A stretch of 64,000 nt of DNA from Episyrphus balteatus (lineage: Eukaryota > Arthropoda > Insecta > Diptera > Syrphidae). This document shows positions 1 through 12,977 of this stretch, in pieces. Under the pieces are notes generated by a model that worked only from the letters and a program-made list of their open reading frames with translations, searched no databases and was not told where the DNA came from. The position numbers were made by a program, and so were the translations under genes. The stretch's first letter is position 1. Every line of letters begins with the position of its first letter. The stretch covers positions 165,513,718-165,577,717 of the forward strand of contig NC_079134.1 in the NCBI RefSeq assembly GCF_945859705.1, in the 5' to 3' direction.

Positions 1-1876
1 TCGTGAAAGACTGAGACGACGTCAACAAAAGACGCAATGTCTACTATCTATGGTGTGGCCAAAAAAAAAGATTTGCAAACAAACAAGCTCCTAGCGCGAA
101 TAAGGAAATGAAAATAAAAGAACCTGAATCACAAGATATGGTGTCGAAGTTGCCAGCAACTATCTGTGAAGATGCTACATTATACTTTGTAAATTGTAAA
201 TTTTTTGAAGACTTGGATCAGACGTGGTTAGGTTAGGTCTCCCTCGCTCACTTCTTTATTTCTTGCCACCGCCATTTAATTCGTTTCGTTTTGCCAGATC
301 AAGTATAATGCATGTTACGCAAGACCAAGTCACATCATCTCTTCCTCTAATTTAACTGGAAAAACTAACTCTTGCGTTTTTTTGTAAGTAAGTCGTTGTG
401 GTAGTTTATTTTGCGGAAGGATAACAGACCAAGGCTCTGAAGGTGAGCCAATGGACAGCTACAGCGCACAAGAAGTTGCTAAGTGGAAAACCTTATTGTG
501 CGATTTGAGTAGGCCGCAAAAAAACATGACCATATCAATTTTGGATGATTACTGACTACGAAATAATTTGGGCTTTGATGTTGGTTTGATAGGAAGCTTT
601 AATGCGAATTTAGGTGGAATACACTGAAAGAAATATTTAGATCTTGAACTTACGATCTTTTTTTGTCGGTCTTGGACAACTTTTTTTGTCGGCAAAAATT
701 GTTTTCATTTAAAAAAAGGTCCTTCCATGTTTTTGACTGAAAAAGTTTAATTTTTTTGAGGAAAATGGACACCCTAATTAATTTCTGTGTCCTTCTTAAT
801 TATGTATCGCATTTTTTTTTAATTTTTACGTTTTCAATAAACAATAAAAAAATTTCCAAATCCTAACAATAACATCCTATACACCCACCCAATTTCTCCA
901 TAAAAAAAACTGCAATTGAAAGTAAAGTTTATCTCTTACGTGACAAATTCGTTATTCATGGGATAATGAAATGGATTCGTTCCAGTTTCTTCTCACGACA
1001 AAAATTCCGTGTCCAAATCTTGCACATACATTTTTAAGTTATGTAAGGTATTTAACATTTTTTTGATATTTAACATTCCAGGTTAAAAAGTATCATTCAA
1101 TTGTGTCGTTCAAATTGATTGGATATTTAGTGCGCTTCTGCAACAGCAATAAAATAATTACCTACTTAAAAATCAATTTGGATTCAATCTTTTTCTTGTG
1201 TTTATTTTTTTTTTTGCAGTTGCAAATATTGTCAAAGTTTAGTATGCTTAGCTTATACCATCTTACTTACCATGCTTCGCTTCTTTTATCACTTAATTTT
1301 ACAAAAAACTAGATCAATGTATTATAGTATGTGGAATTTGGGTCTTCAACTTTGAATCTTCATGCGAGGACATTACCTACATCTTTATACAAGATAAACA
1401 ATCTTGTGTTTTGTGTTTTGCTTATGTGACTTATAAAGGCGATAAGTTTACGGAACATTAACTTTGCTCTTAAAAATGTGAGTGTAAAGATTGCAATTAT
1501 GGAAGAAAATGAAAACTGATAATTTTAAGGTTATTTATGTGCAATAATGAAAAACAAAATGATAATCTCACAAACTTAATTAATCTTGAAAATTATTATA
1601 GAAGTAGGCCAACTTATAAGATTTTTAATAAAAATATTTTTAATGTTCGTGTAATGGATAATTGAAATTTCATGAAATAGTTGTGAGTTGTGACCCAGTT
1701 ATGTGCTTATTTTAATTTATATCATTTGTATCATCATCTCAAGAATATTACCTATCAAGAAAATAAAATCAGACCTGAAAAAAGTATAATTAGAGAATTA
1801 ATTTTTAAAATTATATTTTTGTATGTTTCTTTTAATTACATAAGATGCAAAAAAAAATCAGATTACATTGGTAACT
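1..1876. other. AT-rich DNA without recognisable gene
   Basis: The stretch has many homopolymer runs and short open frames of fewer than 70 codons, none with recognisable protein features. Two TTAGG units sit at 226-237, too few to call a telomeric tract. I see no RNA gene or transposon end here. Confidence 0.5.
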
Positions 1877-2408
1877 ACATATCGTCGGCGTAAAGCAAAA
1901 TTGTTCTAAATCCACTTTTTACCGAAAATGAGTTAATGATGCAGTTTTACTTATTTGAGGGTGGTCTTTCTGAATTTAAAAACCGTTTTTGTCAAAAAAA
2001 ATTTCTTTCCGCAGATAATATAAGTTAATGGGACATAGAACAATAAAAACAAGGAAGTAGCCTTTTGAAAATGAGCCCGAGTATTCTTGATTGTTCTAAG
2101 TCCCATCATATGTTGTTCTAAGTCCACTTTTTATTTAAGGAAAAAAACGTTCTTGTATAGGAATTGTTCTATGTCCAATTTTGGGTTCTTAGTTTTTAAA
2201 AATATTTAAAAATAGTATGCACCTACTAATGAGGTAAACTTGTTTATTTTAATCAAGAGAAAAGAACAAACTTTATAAAAAAAATATAACTTGAATAGCA
2301 AACGAGCAGAAAATTGTCACTTTAAACCAATTTAAAACTTAAAAATCGTCCCCTGTAAAATTAGCTTTTTGTGACCTAGAACAATTTTGCTTTACGGCGA
2401 CGATATGT
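1877..2408. mobile_element. MITE with TA flanks and 31-bp terminal inverted repeats
   Basis: The two ends are inverted copies: the left begins ACATATCGTCGG and the right ends CGACGATATGT. About 31 bp match with one mismatch, and a TA dinucleotide sits at each outer edge, as expected for a Tc1/mariner-type insertion. The inside is non-coding. It carries a recurrent motif TTGTTCTAAGTCCA in slightly varied copies near 1901, 2092, 2112 and 2162, plus an inverted copy near 2032. The superfamily is inferred from the TA flanks only. Confidence 0.65.
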
Positions 2409-2943
2409 ATATAATAAGTTACATTTTAACTCCTGATAAGTTTTCTACCCATGGAAAGATGGAATGGTCATTGAAATGCTGCTTATACAATCAAGGGTAA
2501 CCGGGGATAGCTGGCTCCAGGGGCAAGTAGACTAACCGTCAGTAACATCAAAACAAATCAATTTCTTTGAGTCGGACGTTGTTCTAAAGTTTTTGCCTAA
2601 GTAAGTAATTTTTTTGTTTTATTTTCTTTTTCTTTTTTAGTAAGGGTGCAAGGATTTCTGGCATAAATGTGTACAGAAGACATTGAAGCATCCCTCTAAC
2701 TCCTTGAAATTAAATTAACTTTTAATTCCTTTTGCTTATAGTTTAAGTATAAAAAAGCTGGAAATAAAAATAAAGCCAAGTGACCCCATAGCTCTAGCTA
2801 ACTTATCCCGGTTCTGAAGTTTTATGACACACATGAGATTGTTTTGTGAAATTAGTAAAAAAGGTTTTAGTATAAACTAATTTTAGAAGACATATTTTTA
2901 ATAAAGCAAAAAAAATGTTTTGTACAAATGTCTTTAATTTATG
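2409..2943. other. Non-coding spacer between two mobile elements
   Basis: AT-rich sequence with no gene I can support. It separates the TA-flanked MITE from the Foldback-like element. Confidence 0.4.
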
Positions 2944-3977
2944 AGGTCCGTCAAGATAGCACCCACACCCCCAAATTTCCAAAATCTGAATATGCAATAA
3001 TTTGTTGCTAATTAGTTGCTCTAATCCCGAATTTGTTGCTCCAAGATTTGACCTTGAAATGCACTTCAATAGTTTTCTCAAAAAAGCTAAATTCCCTAAA
3101 AATGAACGCACAGCAACAAAAAAGGTGTCAAATTAACTTTTAAATCCATCTCCTTCATGTCCAAAATGCATTGTGGAACTTGTGGAACATATCAAAACGT
3201 CAAGATAGCACCCACACCAAGAAAAACTTACAAATTAAAAAAAATAAGTATGCAATAATTTGTTGCTAATTTGTTGCTAATTAGTTGCTCTTATCTCGAG
3301 TTTGTTGCTCCACCCCTTCCCCCTTAAAATTGATAGAAAGGGTGTGGGTGCTATCTTGACGTCAAGATAGAACCCACACCGCTTTTAGGGGTGAGAGTTG
3401 ACTAGTTTTTGGACTTTAAGGCTGGAATGAAATGGAAAATTTTAAAGTTACTTTTTGCAGTGCATGAAATCATGTTTTTAATTTGGCATTTTTAGTTTTT
3501 TGAAAAAAAATTATAGATAAAAAGTCTCCACAAAAATTGCATCTGTTGCAGTCGATTTGATGGTCAAATCATGGAGCAACAAATTCAAGATTAGAGCAAC
3601 TAATTAGCAACAAATTAGCAACAAATTATTGCATACTTATTTTTTTAAATTTGTAAGTTTTTCTTGGTGTGGGTGCTATCTTGACGTTTTGATATGTTCC
3701 ACAAGTTCCACAATGCATTTTGGACATGAAGGAGATGGATTTAAAAGTTGAATGAGACCTTTTTGAAAAGGTGTTGAGAAGCCCTTTAATTTGACACCTT
3801 TTTTTTGCTGTGCGTTCATTTTTAGGGAATTTAGCTTTTTTGAGAAAACTGTTGAAGTGCATTTCAAGGTCAAATCTTGGAGCAACAAATTCGGGATTAG
3901 AGCAACTAATTAGCAACAAATTATTGCATATTCAGATTTTGGAAATTTGGGGGTGTGGGTGCTATCTTGACGGACCT
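2944..3977. mobile_element. Foldback-like element with long inverted repeats and 9-bp target duplication
   Basis: The element begins AGGTCCGTCAAGATAGCACC and ends with its inverse, finishing CTTGACGGACCT. Each arm is about 370-420 bp. Identical 9-bp flanks, TAATTTATG, lie directly outside both ends and read as a target-site duplication. A subterminal unit of about 20 bp (GTCAAGATAGCACCCACACC) recurs inside near 3200, on both strands around the centre at 3341-3380, and near 3670. The right arm has about 40 bp near 3750-3785 that the left arm lacks. No transposase frame is present. A 9-bp duplication with long arms built from short repeats fits Drosophila-type Foldback elements or non-autonomous Mutator-like elements. 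Confidence 0.75.
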
Positions 3978-6900
3978 TAATTTATGTTTTTAGTTTTTTT
4001 TTATTTTTAAGATAAGTCAAATTTGAGACTATTATTCTCGGTCTCCCCTTCTCGAGATATAGCCCGAATACTAAGTATGATTTTACAAACAACGACCAAA
4101 CCACATCTCGAAAACGTATTCATTTTATTTTTTGTTTAGATATGATTTTCGAGGGTGTCCAAAATATTTAAAATATTTGTATTTTTTTCGTAAACTAGTG
4201 TTATATAATAAAAAAAAAATTAAGAAAAAAATAGATTACCATTTTGTTTTTAATTTTTTTTTTTAATCTGAATTGAAACGGATTGAAGAATTTTTTAATT
4301 TTTGTTTCGAAGTAGTGCTTTTTGAAAAATATAATTCAATTTTTATATGTATATCTACCTAAAAAATTCATTTTTTTAAACGGCTCTAAGGATTTTTTTA
4401 TTTTTTTTTATTTCTTTCTATACAAGAAAACAAATCGAATGCTTCGTTTTGAGGTCAGGGTGTTTTTTTAGATTTAGAAAAAATGTAGGCTTATTGCAAA
4501 AAATATGTAATAATATGGTACCCTATCGAAATCTAGCAATTATATTAGATTTGAGATTAGAGTAAAAAATCTAAAGTGTATAAAAATATCATAGTTATAA
4601 AAGTGTTTTTTTATTGAAAAAAAAAAAAAATATAAGGGATAGGTACTCTAATTTGGTAATTTAGAAATAAGATTTGACAGATATCAAAAATAAAGAGACT
4701 TCATAAAATAATATTTGGATGAAAGGGTATTTTTTTTTTTTTTTTTTTCAAAGAGGCAGTAAATTCGTTGATAAGTCTAAAATAAATTAAAGATTTTTGT
4801 TACTGTTTTGTTAACCCTCAAAGAAGTTCCTGTTTAAATGGCAACCAAAATCGTAAAATTGAATGTAAAAATTGTTAAAGTGCACTTTTCTCAATTTCTA
4901 CATTTGGTTAATCCTTTTTACGACAAATACAAAATAAATTAAGTGTGTCTATAAAGTCAAATAAACTAGAGTGCAAATGGATACGCTTTAACATTAAGTC
5001 GCATACCTAATTTAACAGGAGCAACTCGCCGGAATTCTTCCTAATCCGATTGCGTGCATGATATAGTGACAACTTGAACTGAGTTTGCAATGCCACAGCA
5101 AATAGTACAGGTTTATTTACAATTTTCAAACTGTAAATTAGGGATTCAATTAAATTTTTTGGCATATTATCTTCCTGATTAATAAAGTATAACAAAGTCA
5201 AATAAGATAGTTAAATTTTCACCACTCAATTTCTTTAAAGTTAATTGATTTTGACTTCCGCTGATATACTTTTGGTTTTTCTGATTTTGTAATCGAACTA
5301 GATAATTCAATGACCTTTCAATTTTATTTTACCTCTAAGCTCTAATTTGTTTAAAACAATAACAAAAACAACAATAATCTTAATAGAGCATTGCCTTATT
5401 ATTTTTTTTTCATTCCAAACACATTGCGTGAGTGACAAGGTTGCTGTAATTAGGGCAAACAATGTGACTGGTAGCCTTTAACACCTTTACCCACTCAATT
5501 TATTTTTTTTTTTCGTTTTATTTTCCTCTGGTCAATTTTATGGTAAATCCATTTAGTATTAATTTTGAAGAAAATTACATAATTAAAGGTAGTTTAGGTA
5601 GCCTAGGGAAAAGATTTTTCTTAAAAAACATATTTCAACAAGTTTACCAATAATTTCTGTCTGGTAAAGTGTCTAATGTCTACCGGGCTGTCAAAAATTC
5701 CCAAAAATACGTATTTTCTATAAATGATTAATTAATTAATACAAAAAATTCACCGACTCATTTTTGCGTCTGTTGGACATAAATCAAAAACACATTAATA
5801 CCGTTGAACAATCTTCAAGAGTGTCGTCCACTAAACGCTTAATCATTTATTCCAATGTCATTAATGTTAAGTTATTATCATTTTTTTTTTTTCATTTAAA
5901 TTTTTGCTCATATACAACAATATTGGTCTTGACCTTGCTTAAGGAAGCTAAAAAAAGTTTTGTTTTCGCATCATCAAGACATTGATTGGCACTGATGCGG
6001 AGGAGTGGTAGATTATATTGAATTACATTCAATAACTCAAAAGTTATGTAGATGTGGGAGTGCTTGAATAAGTATTTTAGGTTAACAACCTATTTCAACA
6101 TTAACTTCTTAAATTACAACATATTTAAATATCTGTTTAAGAAAACTCAGATTGATTTATGATACATAAAATGTTTGATGGTATCTTTATCGAAATCGAG
6201 AGTTATCTAATAGCTTTGAGCTTAGAAAGGTATCAGACAGACCTTTTTATTCCCTTTTACGGATAATAATTACAACTTTTTGGTTTTGGTGATTTATACT
6301 CCAACTGTTGACCTGATGCCGCTGCCGTTACAGTCAAAAATATTTACTGACGTAATAATGACAGTAAATCCGTGTCGTGTGTGTGTTTAAAAGCGCATTC
6401 AAACATCAACAAAAGATCTTAAAACAGCTTCCATTTGAAGTTCAAAAAATTTAAAATTCAAATTTTTTTAATAAATTATAACAAAAAGCAGACGAAAGTG
6501 AATTTAATAAAAAGTTCATTAACTTTTAACACAGATTTATTTATGAAAATCTAGATTTGTATAAATAAATAATAAAAGACATAAGAAAAAGATATAATAA
6601 AGTTTATAATGAATAGTAATTATATTTGTATTTGATGTTTTTAATGTAAATAAATTTTGATAAATGTTTCCGAATGGATCAGGTTGAAATGAAAAAAAAA
6701 AAAACTTTAGATGCAGCGGAAAATTTTAAACTTACAACATTTTAAAATGCATGCAACAATAATGGCAGTGGGTTAACATTAACATATAATTTATACTTTG
6801 AACATATTCATTAATGTGAAATATGGAAATACATACAAGTTTTTCGAAGATTTGAGATTTAACATTTAGATACTGGAAAAGTTTGATTTTTGTGTCAGTT

Positions 6901-8180
6901 AAATTGTTAAAAAAAGTAATAAAAGTCATTTAATTTGTCTTATTGGTAGTTATTTAGGTGATACCATTTATTACAAAAATTAGTTCACTTAAAGTGTTGA
7001 TGTTATCATTTTATTGAATGCGAGTATAATTATGTTTGGAACAGTTTTAGTGGATCCACATGGAAATTTTATTATGTAGTTTTATTAGTTACTGCTACTG
7101 TTTTTGATTAAAAAAATTTAATGGATAAATGTTTTAATTTATTGCGTATTTAATCATTAAAATTCAGTAAAGAAATTCATAGAGTTAATATTATTGGAGT
7201 TATTTAATTTAAAGAAAATAATATATTTAAATGAGAGTACAGTTAAGTGCATTTTTGTAATTAGATTATAAAAAAAAAGTGAGTCCTACAACTTTGTTTT
7301 GTTATAACTTCCTGTTTGTAAGAAGCCACAATCTAATTTTTTTGTCAAATCACTTCTAACTTTGTATCTGAGTTTTTTTTTTTTATTCAATATTAAGTAA
7401 AGAATAAAATATATAATATAAATCAGTTTTCTTTGAAAAACTAAAACTATTTTTTTCCAAAATGACTCCTACCAATTGGAAAAAATAAACCATTTACTCG
7501 TTCAAAATAGAATAAAAAATTTTAAAACTTCTTATATAAATTTTGACAAATTTAAGTAAAAGAAATGCACTAAAAAGGTAATTAGATTGACCTTTATTTA
7601 GATAAATTTTTAGAAAAAAAAAGTCAAAATCGTTAGAGAATTTCTTAAATACCCTTAAAAAAATGAATCAATAAATTTGGTTGTGCATTTGTAGTTATAA
7701 ATAATCAAATCATAAACCACAATTTCAGAACAAGTTTTTGGAAAATAATGTTGAAACACTTTATTTTTTTTTTAAGTAACCGAAAATAAATAATTTCACA
7801 AAAAAATTTTTTCATAAAAAATCAGATCTTGTCGAAAAACTAAGACTTTATATGATATTTTTTCGTTTTTTTTTGAAAATTGAAATAGAAGTGTTACCGT
7901 GTGAGCAGATCTTATTCAAACTTTCGGACGGATATTTTTCATTAGTAGTCTTTAAATTTTCAAAAGCAAAAAGTGTTTTGGTAAAAAATCAAAAAATATA
8001 TTTATACCATCAATTTATTTTTTGTGATAATTTAAATAAAGCTTACATTTTTAATGATTAGCTATAATATACTGTATATGTATATATGTAGTTTCTTCAA
8101 ACTCCAAGGTCCAAGGTTTGACCGCGTTCAACTTTAAGCCTTTCGCTTCATATCCTAGATCGTTTATTATGATTTTTTAA
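3978..8180. other. AT-rich intergenic DNA
   Basis: Long A and T runs dominate and the only open frames are short and compositionally non-coding. A phrase like AAACGGCTCTAAGGATTTTT near 4379 belongs to a repeat family also seen near 40669, 46559, 46983, 47470 and 51850. I see no gene, RNA or clear transposon boundary. Confidence 0.5.
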
Positions 8181-8205
8181 AGTTCGCTGATCAACTCTTT
8201 TGTTT
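8179..8205 (-). repeat. 27-bp bipartite motif, copy 1
   Basis: Read on the minus strand this gives AAACAAAAGAGTTG, a 6-nt spacer, then GAACTTT. It aligns without gaps to six other copies in the window, while the flanks share nothing. Confidence 0.6.
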
Positions 8206-10845
8206 AGCCTCAATATTTGAAGTAAGATACTTATGTCTGTTATTTGACGTTCCTCGTGATTCCGATCGGTAATCCCTTACTTACCAATATATATGAATTT
8301 ATTTTCTTATTCTGCGCTTTGGGAGGCTAAGCTATTTGTTTAACATCAGCAAAAATATTGTCAAAAAGTATTGACATGAACTATTGGCTCCGAAATCAAG
8401 TGTAACAATTTTTAACTGTCATTTTCCATTTAAAATTTCCACGTACCTTGCTAATAGTCTGAGTACGAAACGAATACATTACCCTGCATTTTTTTGTAGA
8501 AAAATCTTGTTTCTCTGATTAAAATGTTTTTTTTTTTATACAACGGATTGATACCACTTACAAATTTGTAAATTTTACTTTCTACTATTTTAGTGAACTA
8601 TTTTATTTTTACATTAACTATTTTTGTTCTTATAAATAATTGCTTGGGATGGAAGGCTTACAGCCCCCTTTCCTAAAAAAGAAAACTTAATGAATATTTT
8701 GCGATGTTTCAATGGTTTCATCTGACCGCAATCAGCTTAAGTTTAAGCCTAAGCTCACCTTCTAACAAAAACAATATGCCTTTGGCTGAATTAAATTTTG
8801 ATCCATCAACACAATATTATAGAAATCGTTCAAATCACTCATCAATCGATCGAGGTACCTAAGTGTTGTGCAGAAATCTAGTAATTAAATTTTAATTGAT
8901 CTATCATCTTACTTTCAGCAAATCAACTAATTTTGCATACATTCTCTCATCACAAAACACGACCTTCACCGTATAAAATAAACTTAATCCGAAAAAAAAA
9001 AATACTTTTACTGAAGGTCGTTTCAATCATCAGATATAACTAAACTATATAATCTTCTTTAAAATCGTCATCATCGAAATATACAAAGTCATCGCATCGC
9101 AGAGTTACCCTTTTACACAACAAAGTCATCTATCATAATGCGATAATATCTTAATACCTAACGAAAAAGATTTAAAGACCCACTAAACAGACGCCCGTTA
9201 ATTGGATGAAAAATAGCACCAATTCATCATAAACACACACAAAATTTCATGTTTCACCGTTTATAATAATAATAATTATAATCAAAAGAGTGTAAGACCT
9301 AAGGACAGTCAACAAACAAACAAGAAAAGACTTACTACACCTTACTTAGTAACCTAGTGAAAGCCTCCCATTGGGATAATCACCGCATAAATTATAATAA
9401 AAATTGTTACATAAGTTAAAAAGGGCTTTATTCGTGTTGTAACCTAAAAACAGGGCCTGGTTCTTTCACAAGGAATCCAAATAATACATCATCTTCAACA
9501 ATTTAAATTTATTTTCATTTCGCATAATTCGTAGCAAGTTTCTGCCAAAAACAACTACCATATCGATTGGGAAACCCTAATAAAAGTAAATCACCTCGAA
9601 TTATTGTAATTAGTCTACTTTCATTCGGAGACAAAATGTCTTTTTCCCGCCAAAAAATCGTCGTTTACAACCTGGTTTGTCCACCCCATTGACAAGCGAC
9701 AGCGAAATTAACAGCACCTCCATTCGGCAAGAGAATTATTTTTCACTTAGTTTTTAGGAAAAAAAGAGGTAAGTACTGGTTGTAACCTGCCATTCAAGAC
9801 ATTAGGTAACGCAACGATATGAAATTGTCAGCTTATCGCTGCCGGCAAGCACCACAACCACCGACGAAGATGACAGCGACAATGAGAAGCTCCATTGCAC
9901 TAAAAACTGGACACAATCCGATCAATTTCTTGTAAATCTGGTCTTCGATTGAAATTATTATGTAATTCTTGGATCCGTTCAATTTTATTTTTTATTGGTT
10001 TCTCTGTGGTGCACTTTGATACCGCTCCGATGACGATGAGATGTGGTAGAGCGCGGCAGGCAATTCCTCAAAAACCATTTCAAAGAAATTTAAATGGGCA
10101 TTTTTTATCTTTGTGAGGAATTTTTATGACCACCTTGCAATTGGATATATTACGTTTTGTTTCTTTAATTTTTTGTTTTCTGCAGATGTCTTCTTCACTT
10201 TTTGTCCATCGTCGTCCATCGTCGAAAGACCTTAAACAATTTTGTTTTTGGGGAAATAAATGACTGCTTAATGAGTATGGGAAATACCACTGTAGCGGTT
10301 TTTTGTATCGAATGAAGGATATACTTTACCTTGAAGGAGAGTAACTCAATAATAACACACATGCAATGGCGATTTAAAATGCAATAAAAGCAGAAATTCA
10401 ATCGGACTGGCTGAATTGATGAGATTCTCGTGTGTGGACGTTGTTGTTGACGTTCATGATCAATGTACGCAAAGTAACCTATTTCTTGGGGCACACACAT
10501 CAGCAGAGTGTGTATTGCTTTGATTGAACGGCATGTTTTGAAATTGAAAGTTACCACACTACACCAGAACACGGTCATGAAAAAGAGGGAAGTTTGTGTT
10601 TTTTTTTTGTAGCACATGTAAAATAATTAACTGTGAAAAAAGTGTGCAAAGAGGAAGATAAAAATAAAGCAGTTACTTCTGAGTGGTTACTTTGATTTTG
10701 AAAATGTGTAGGTAGATAAATTATTTATTACTACACTTTGGGGTTATTTGGTGTTTATTGTTCTATCAACTTCTTAGCTTGCAATTATATGAACAAAAAT
10801 AATTGGATTTTGAGTTTAAAATTTCTTTAATTTTGTTTGGTTGCA
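8206..10845. other. Intergenic DNA, partly less AT-rich
   Basis: No gene is supported. Around 9600-10080 and 10190-10580 the sequence is less AT-rich and free of obvious repeats, which could mark conserved regulatory DNA. A 140-codon minus-strand frame at 10195-10617 has no recognisable domain, and I do not call it a gene. Confidence 0.4.
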
Positions 10846-10872
10846 AAACAAAAGAGCTGAGGTTCAAACTCG
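10846..10872 (+). repeat. 27-bp bipartite motif, copy 2
   Basis: AAACAAAAGAGCTG, a 6-nt spacer, then AAACTCG. It matches the shared consensus AAACAAAAGAGYTG, 6 nt, RAACTYK. Confidence 0.6.
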
Positions 10873-11889
10873 TTTATAGAAACATTTTGTTTATCATTTA
10901 GGCTTTCATGATATAAATGGCTTTGAATGCTAATAGGAAAATAATGTATGTTGCTTCAAATGGTGTTTGAATGTATGGTATTTTTCAAAGCTGGTTCAAA
11001 TGAGACCAAAGATAATTCAGTATGACCATCATGATGAATGTTTTCAGTAAAATATGCAAAATAAATTAAACAACATTTTTAAAATGATGTTGCACCAATA
11101 AAATTTTATTTTTCACATGAATATCATGAATAATTAAAGTTTATTTAGTTAACTCATGTTGAGATGTGTTTATTGAAATGGAAAGGTAGATGTGAAGTTA
11201 TTACTAATACAAAATACTCGTATGTAAGTTTACGACAATCCTTATAAATATTGCAACTACCATACAAAAAGAATCAGAAAGGCTCACATAAAAAATATTG
11301 AAGAGTGATTTTCAGAGGGAAAGAGATAAATATATTTTGTATCCAAGTTTTTATTTATTCATCAAAAAAAGATCCAAGGTACGGCTTAATGGCTACAGAA
11401 ATTTTCAGAATGCTGCGATGGAAAGGTATATCTCAACATATTAAGCATTTTGTCTGATTCTGTGCTGAATCCGAAACTGTTTATTTATTCCTATCACGTC
11501 AAGAGTTTTTGAGCTATAGGTACTCATCAATATTTTCGTTATATACGCCCATGTTCCGCAATTCGATCGAAAGTAAATTCAAATCACTTTTCAATTTCAC
11601 GTGAAATGAAATATCAATATTCTTCATTTCGATCGGTTTCGAAAACTTCGAAATTGCTTCTAACTGTCAAAACTGAAGGATCTTCAATTTTTATTTTGTT
11701 TCTAAAGTGTAATTACTGCAATTGCAGATTCATTGAAAAGGCCCCCAAATTCACGAACAGTAACATAGTGAATTGAATTCGATCCGAAAATCTAAATGAG
11801 TGAAAAAATGCAGAACACCTATTTCACTTTCGGCAAGTGAATACGCAAAAAGTGAAATGCAGAACGTTAAGTCTCAAAAACTAATTTTG
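10873..11889. other. AT-rich intergenic DNA
   Basis: No gene is supported. Between about 11550 and 11870 there are short self-similar stretches (GTGAAATG-type words on both strands) that could be a decayed inverted-repeat element, but I could not define its ends. Confidence 0.35.
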
Positions 11890-12195
11890 AATGAAATTCA
11901 TTTTGATGTTTAATCCGAAATATATATATGTTTTTTTCGTAATATGTTGCTGTTTTAATCAAAATCGGAAGCGCAAACTGCAATTTTCTTAAAGAAACCT
12001 GTTGGCCATTTAGATTTTGAGATATCAAAAATTTCCAATATCTTTGAGAAAAATATTATTAAAAAAAGTAAATATACTTAAGACGATCAAATACGGCGTT
12101 TTGAGATTGCATATGAAGTTTTGCAATAATTTAACGGTGATGTAATTGGGGGGAGGGGCTTGAGCCCTCTGAGCCCCCCACTCAATACGTCACTG
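11890..12195 (-). mobile_element. hAT-type element end, related to the element at 22459-23129
   Basis: Read on the minus strand from 12195 it begins CAGTGACGTATTGAG, then a G-rich stretch and GGGCTCAAGCCCC, matching the left end of the 22459-23129 element. Similarity continues inward through a phrase about ATATC and TTTGAGA near 12020 and an AATATGTTGCT-like stretch near 11945. No opposite terminus with a matching 8-bp duplication was found, so this looks like a truncated or decayed copy. Confidence 0.55.
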
Positions 12196-12641
12196 TCTGC
12201 TTCTTAAATGTAGGTACTGATGGATATAAGGTTGTTAATATATAATTCGGACTTCATCAAAAACCATTTTTAAAAGATAACCAAAGGTGGGCAAAACAAA
12301 TTCTTAAGAACGAAAATTGAGTTTTTTCTGCTTGAATAATAAGTTAATTTTGGGACAGTGTACTTCCTTTCTTAAAATCGTTAATATTATTATTAGTTTT
12401 ACAAGTTTTTAAATTTTACCTGCACTACATTTTTTTCCAGCTTTAATATTGATGAATTTACTATTTTTAAATTTAATTTCTTTCTCATTTAGTTGTTGTA
12501 TTTTTTTTTTCTTTGGAACCATAATATATTTTTTATGCTCCAATTTCTCATATTAAAAATTAATATGTATCCTCTGTATTTTTACATTTATATTTAAGCA
12601 AATAAAAGTATGTATTTCAATAAGCTAAATAAGCAATAAAT
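12196..12641. other. AT-rich intergenic DNA
   Basis: No open frame, RNA gene or repeat boundary that I can support. Confidence 0.4.
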
Positions 12642-12668
12642 AAACAAAAGAGCTGAGTTGCAAACTTT
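12642..12668 (+). repeat. 27-bp bipartite motif, copy 3
   Basis: AAACAAAAGAGCTG, a 6-nt spacer, then AAACTTT, aligned gap-free with the other copies. Confidence 0.6.
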
Positions 12669-12914
12669 TTTAAATTCTTTTTATTCTTTGCATAAAAATA
12701 TTAAGTCAGTTTGTTACAAAAGTATAAATAAAATGTTCCATATTTAAAAAAAATACAGCTATGAAGATAATAAAAAATAAAGGTAGATCCAGCTCCAAAT
12801 GTAGTAAAATATTATTAAATAGTTAAATATATAATTAATCACACTTTAATCTGGAAAAGCAAACAGTAAAATTTTTATTTCCCTTCTTCTATTTTTTGAG
12901 TAGTTTGCCTCGAT

Positions 12915-12977
12915 GAAATAGTTAGTGCGATAGACTTTCACGCCTGAGGTCTGGGTTCAAATCCCAGACTTTACCAT
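12915..12977 (+). other. tRNA-derived sequence (decayed tRNA or SINE head)
   Basis: A canonical T-arm is visible: CTGGG, loop TTCAAAT, CCCAG. Upstream come TAGTTAGTGCGATAG, which resembles a D-arm, and CTTTCACGC, which resembles the anticodon loop of tRNA-Glu. The acceptor and anticodon stems do not pair properly, so it is not a functional tRNA. It is most likely a tRNA pseudogene or the head of a tRNA-derived SINE. Confidence 0.45.

Noticed and set aside
226..237. GGTTAGGTTAGG as a telomeric tract or LINE tail
   Set aside because: Only two units, and the flanks do not match the end of the LINE at 37900.
10195..10617. 140-codon minus-strand frame
   Set aside because: No recognisable domain, no splice or promoter evidence and mixed composition; could be chance in a less AT-rich stretch.
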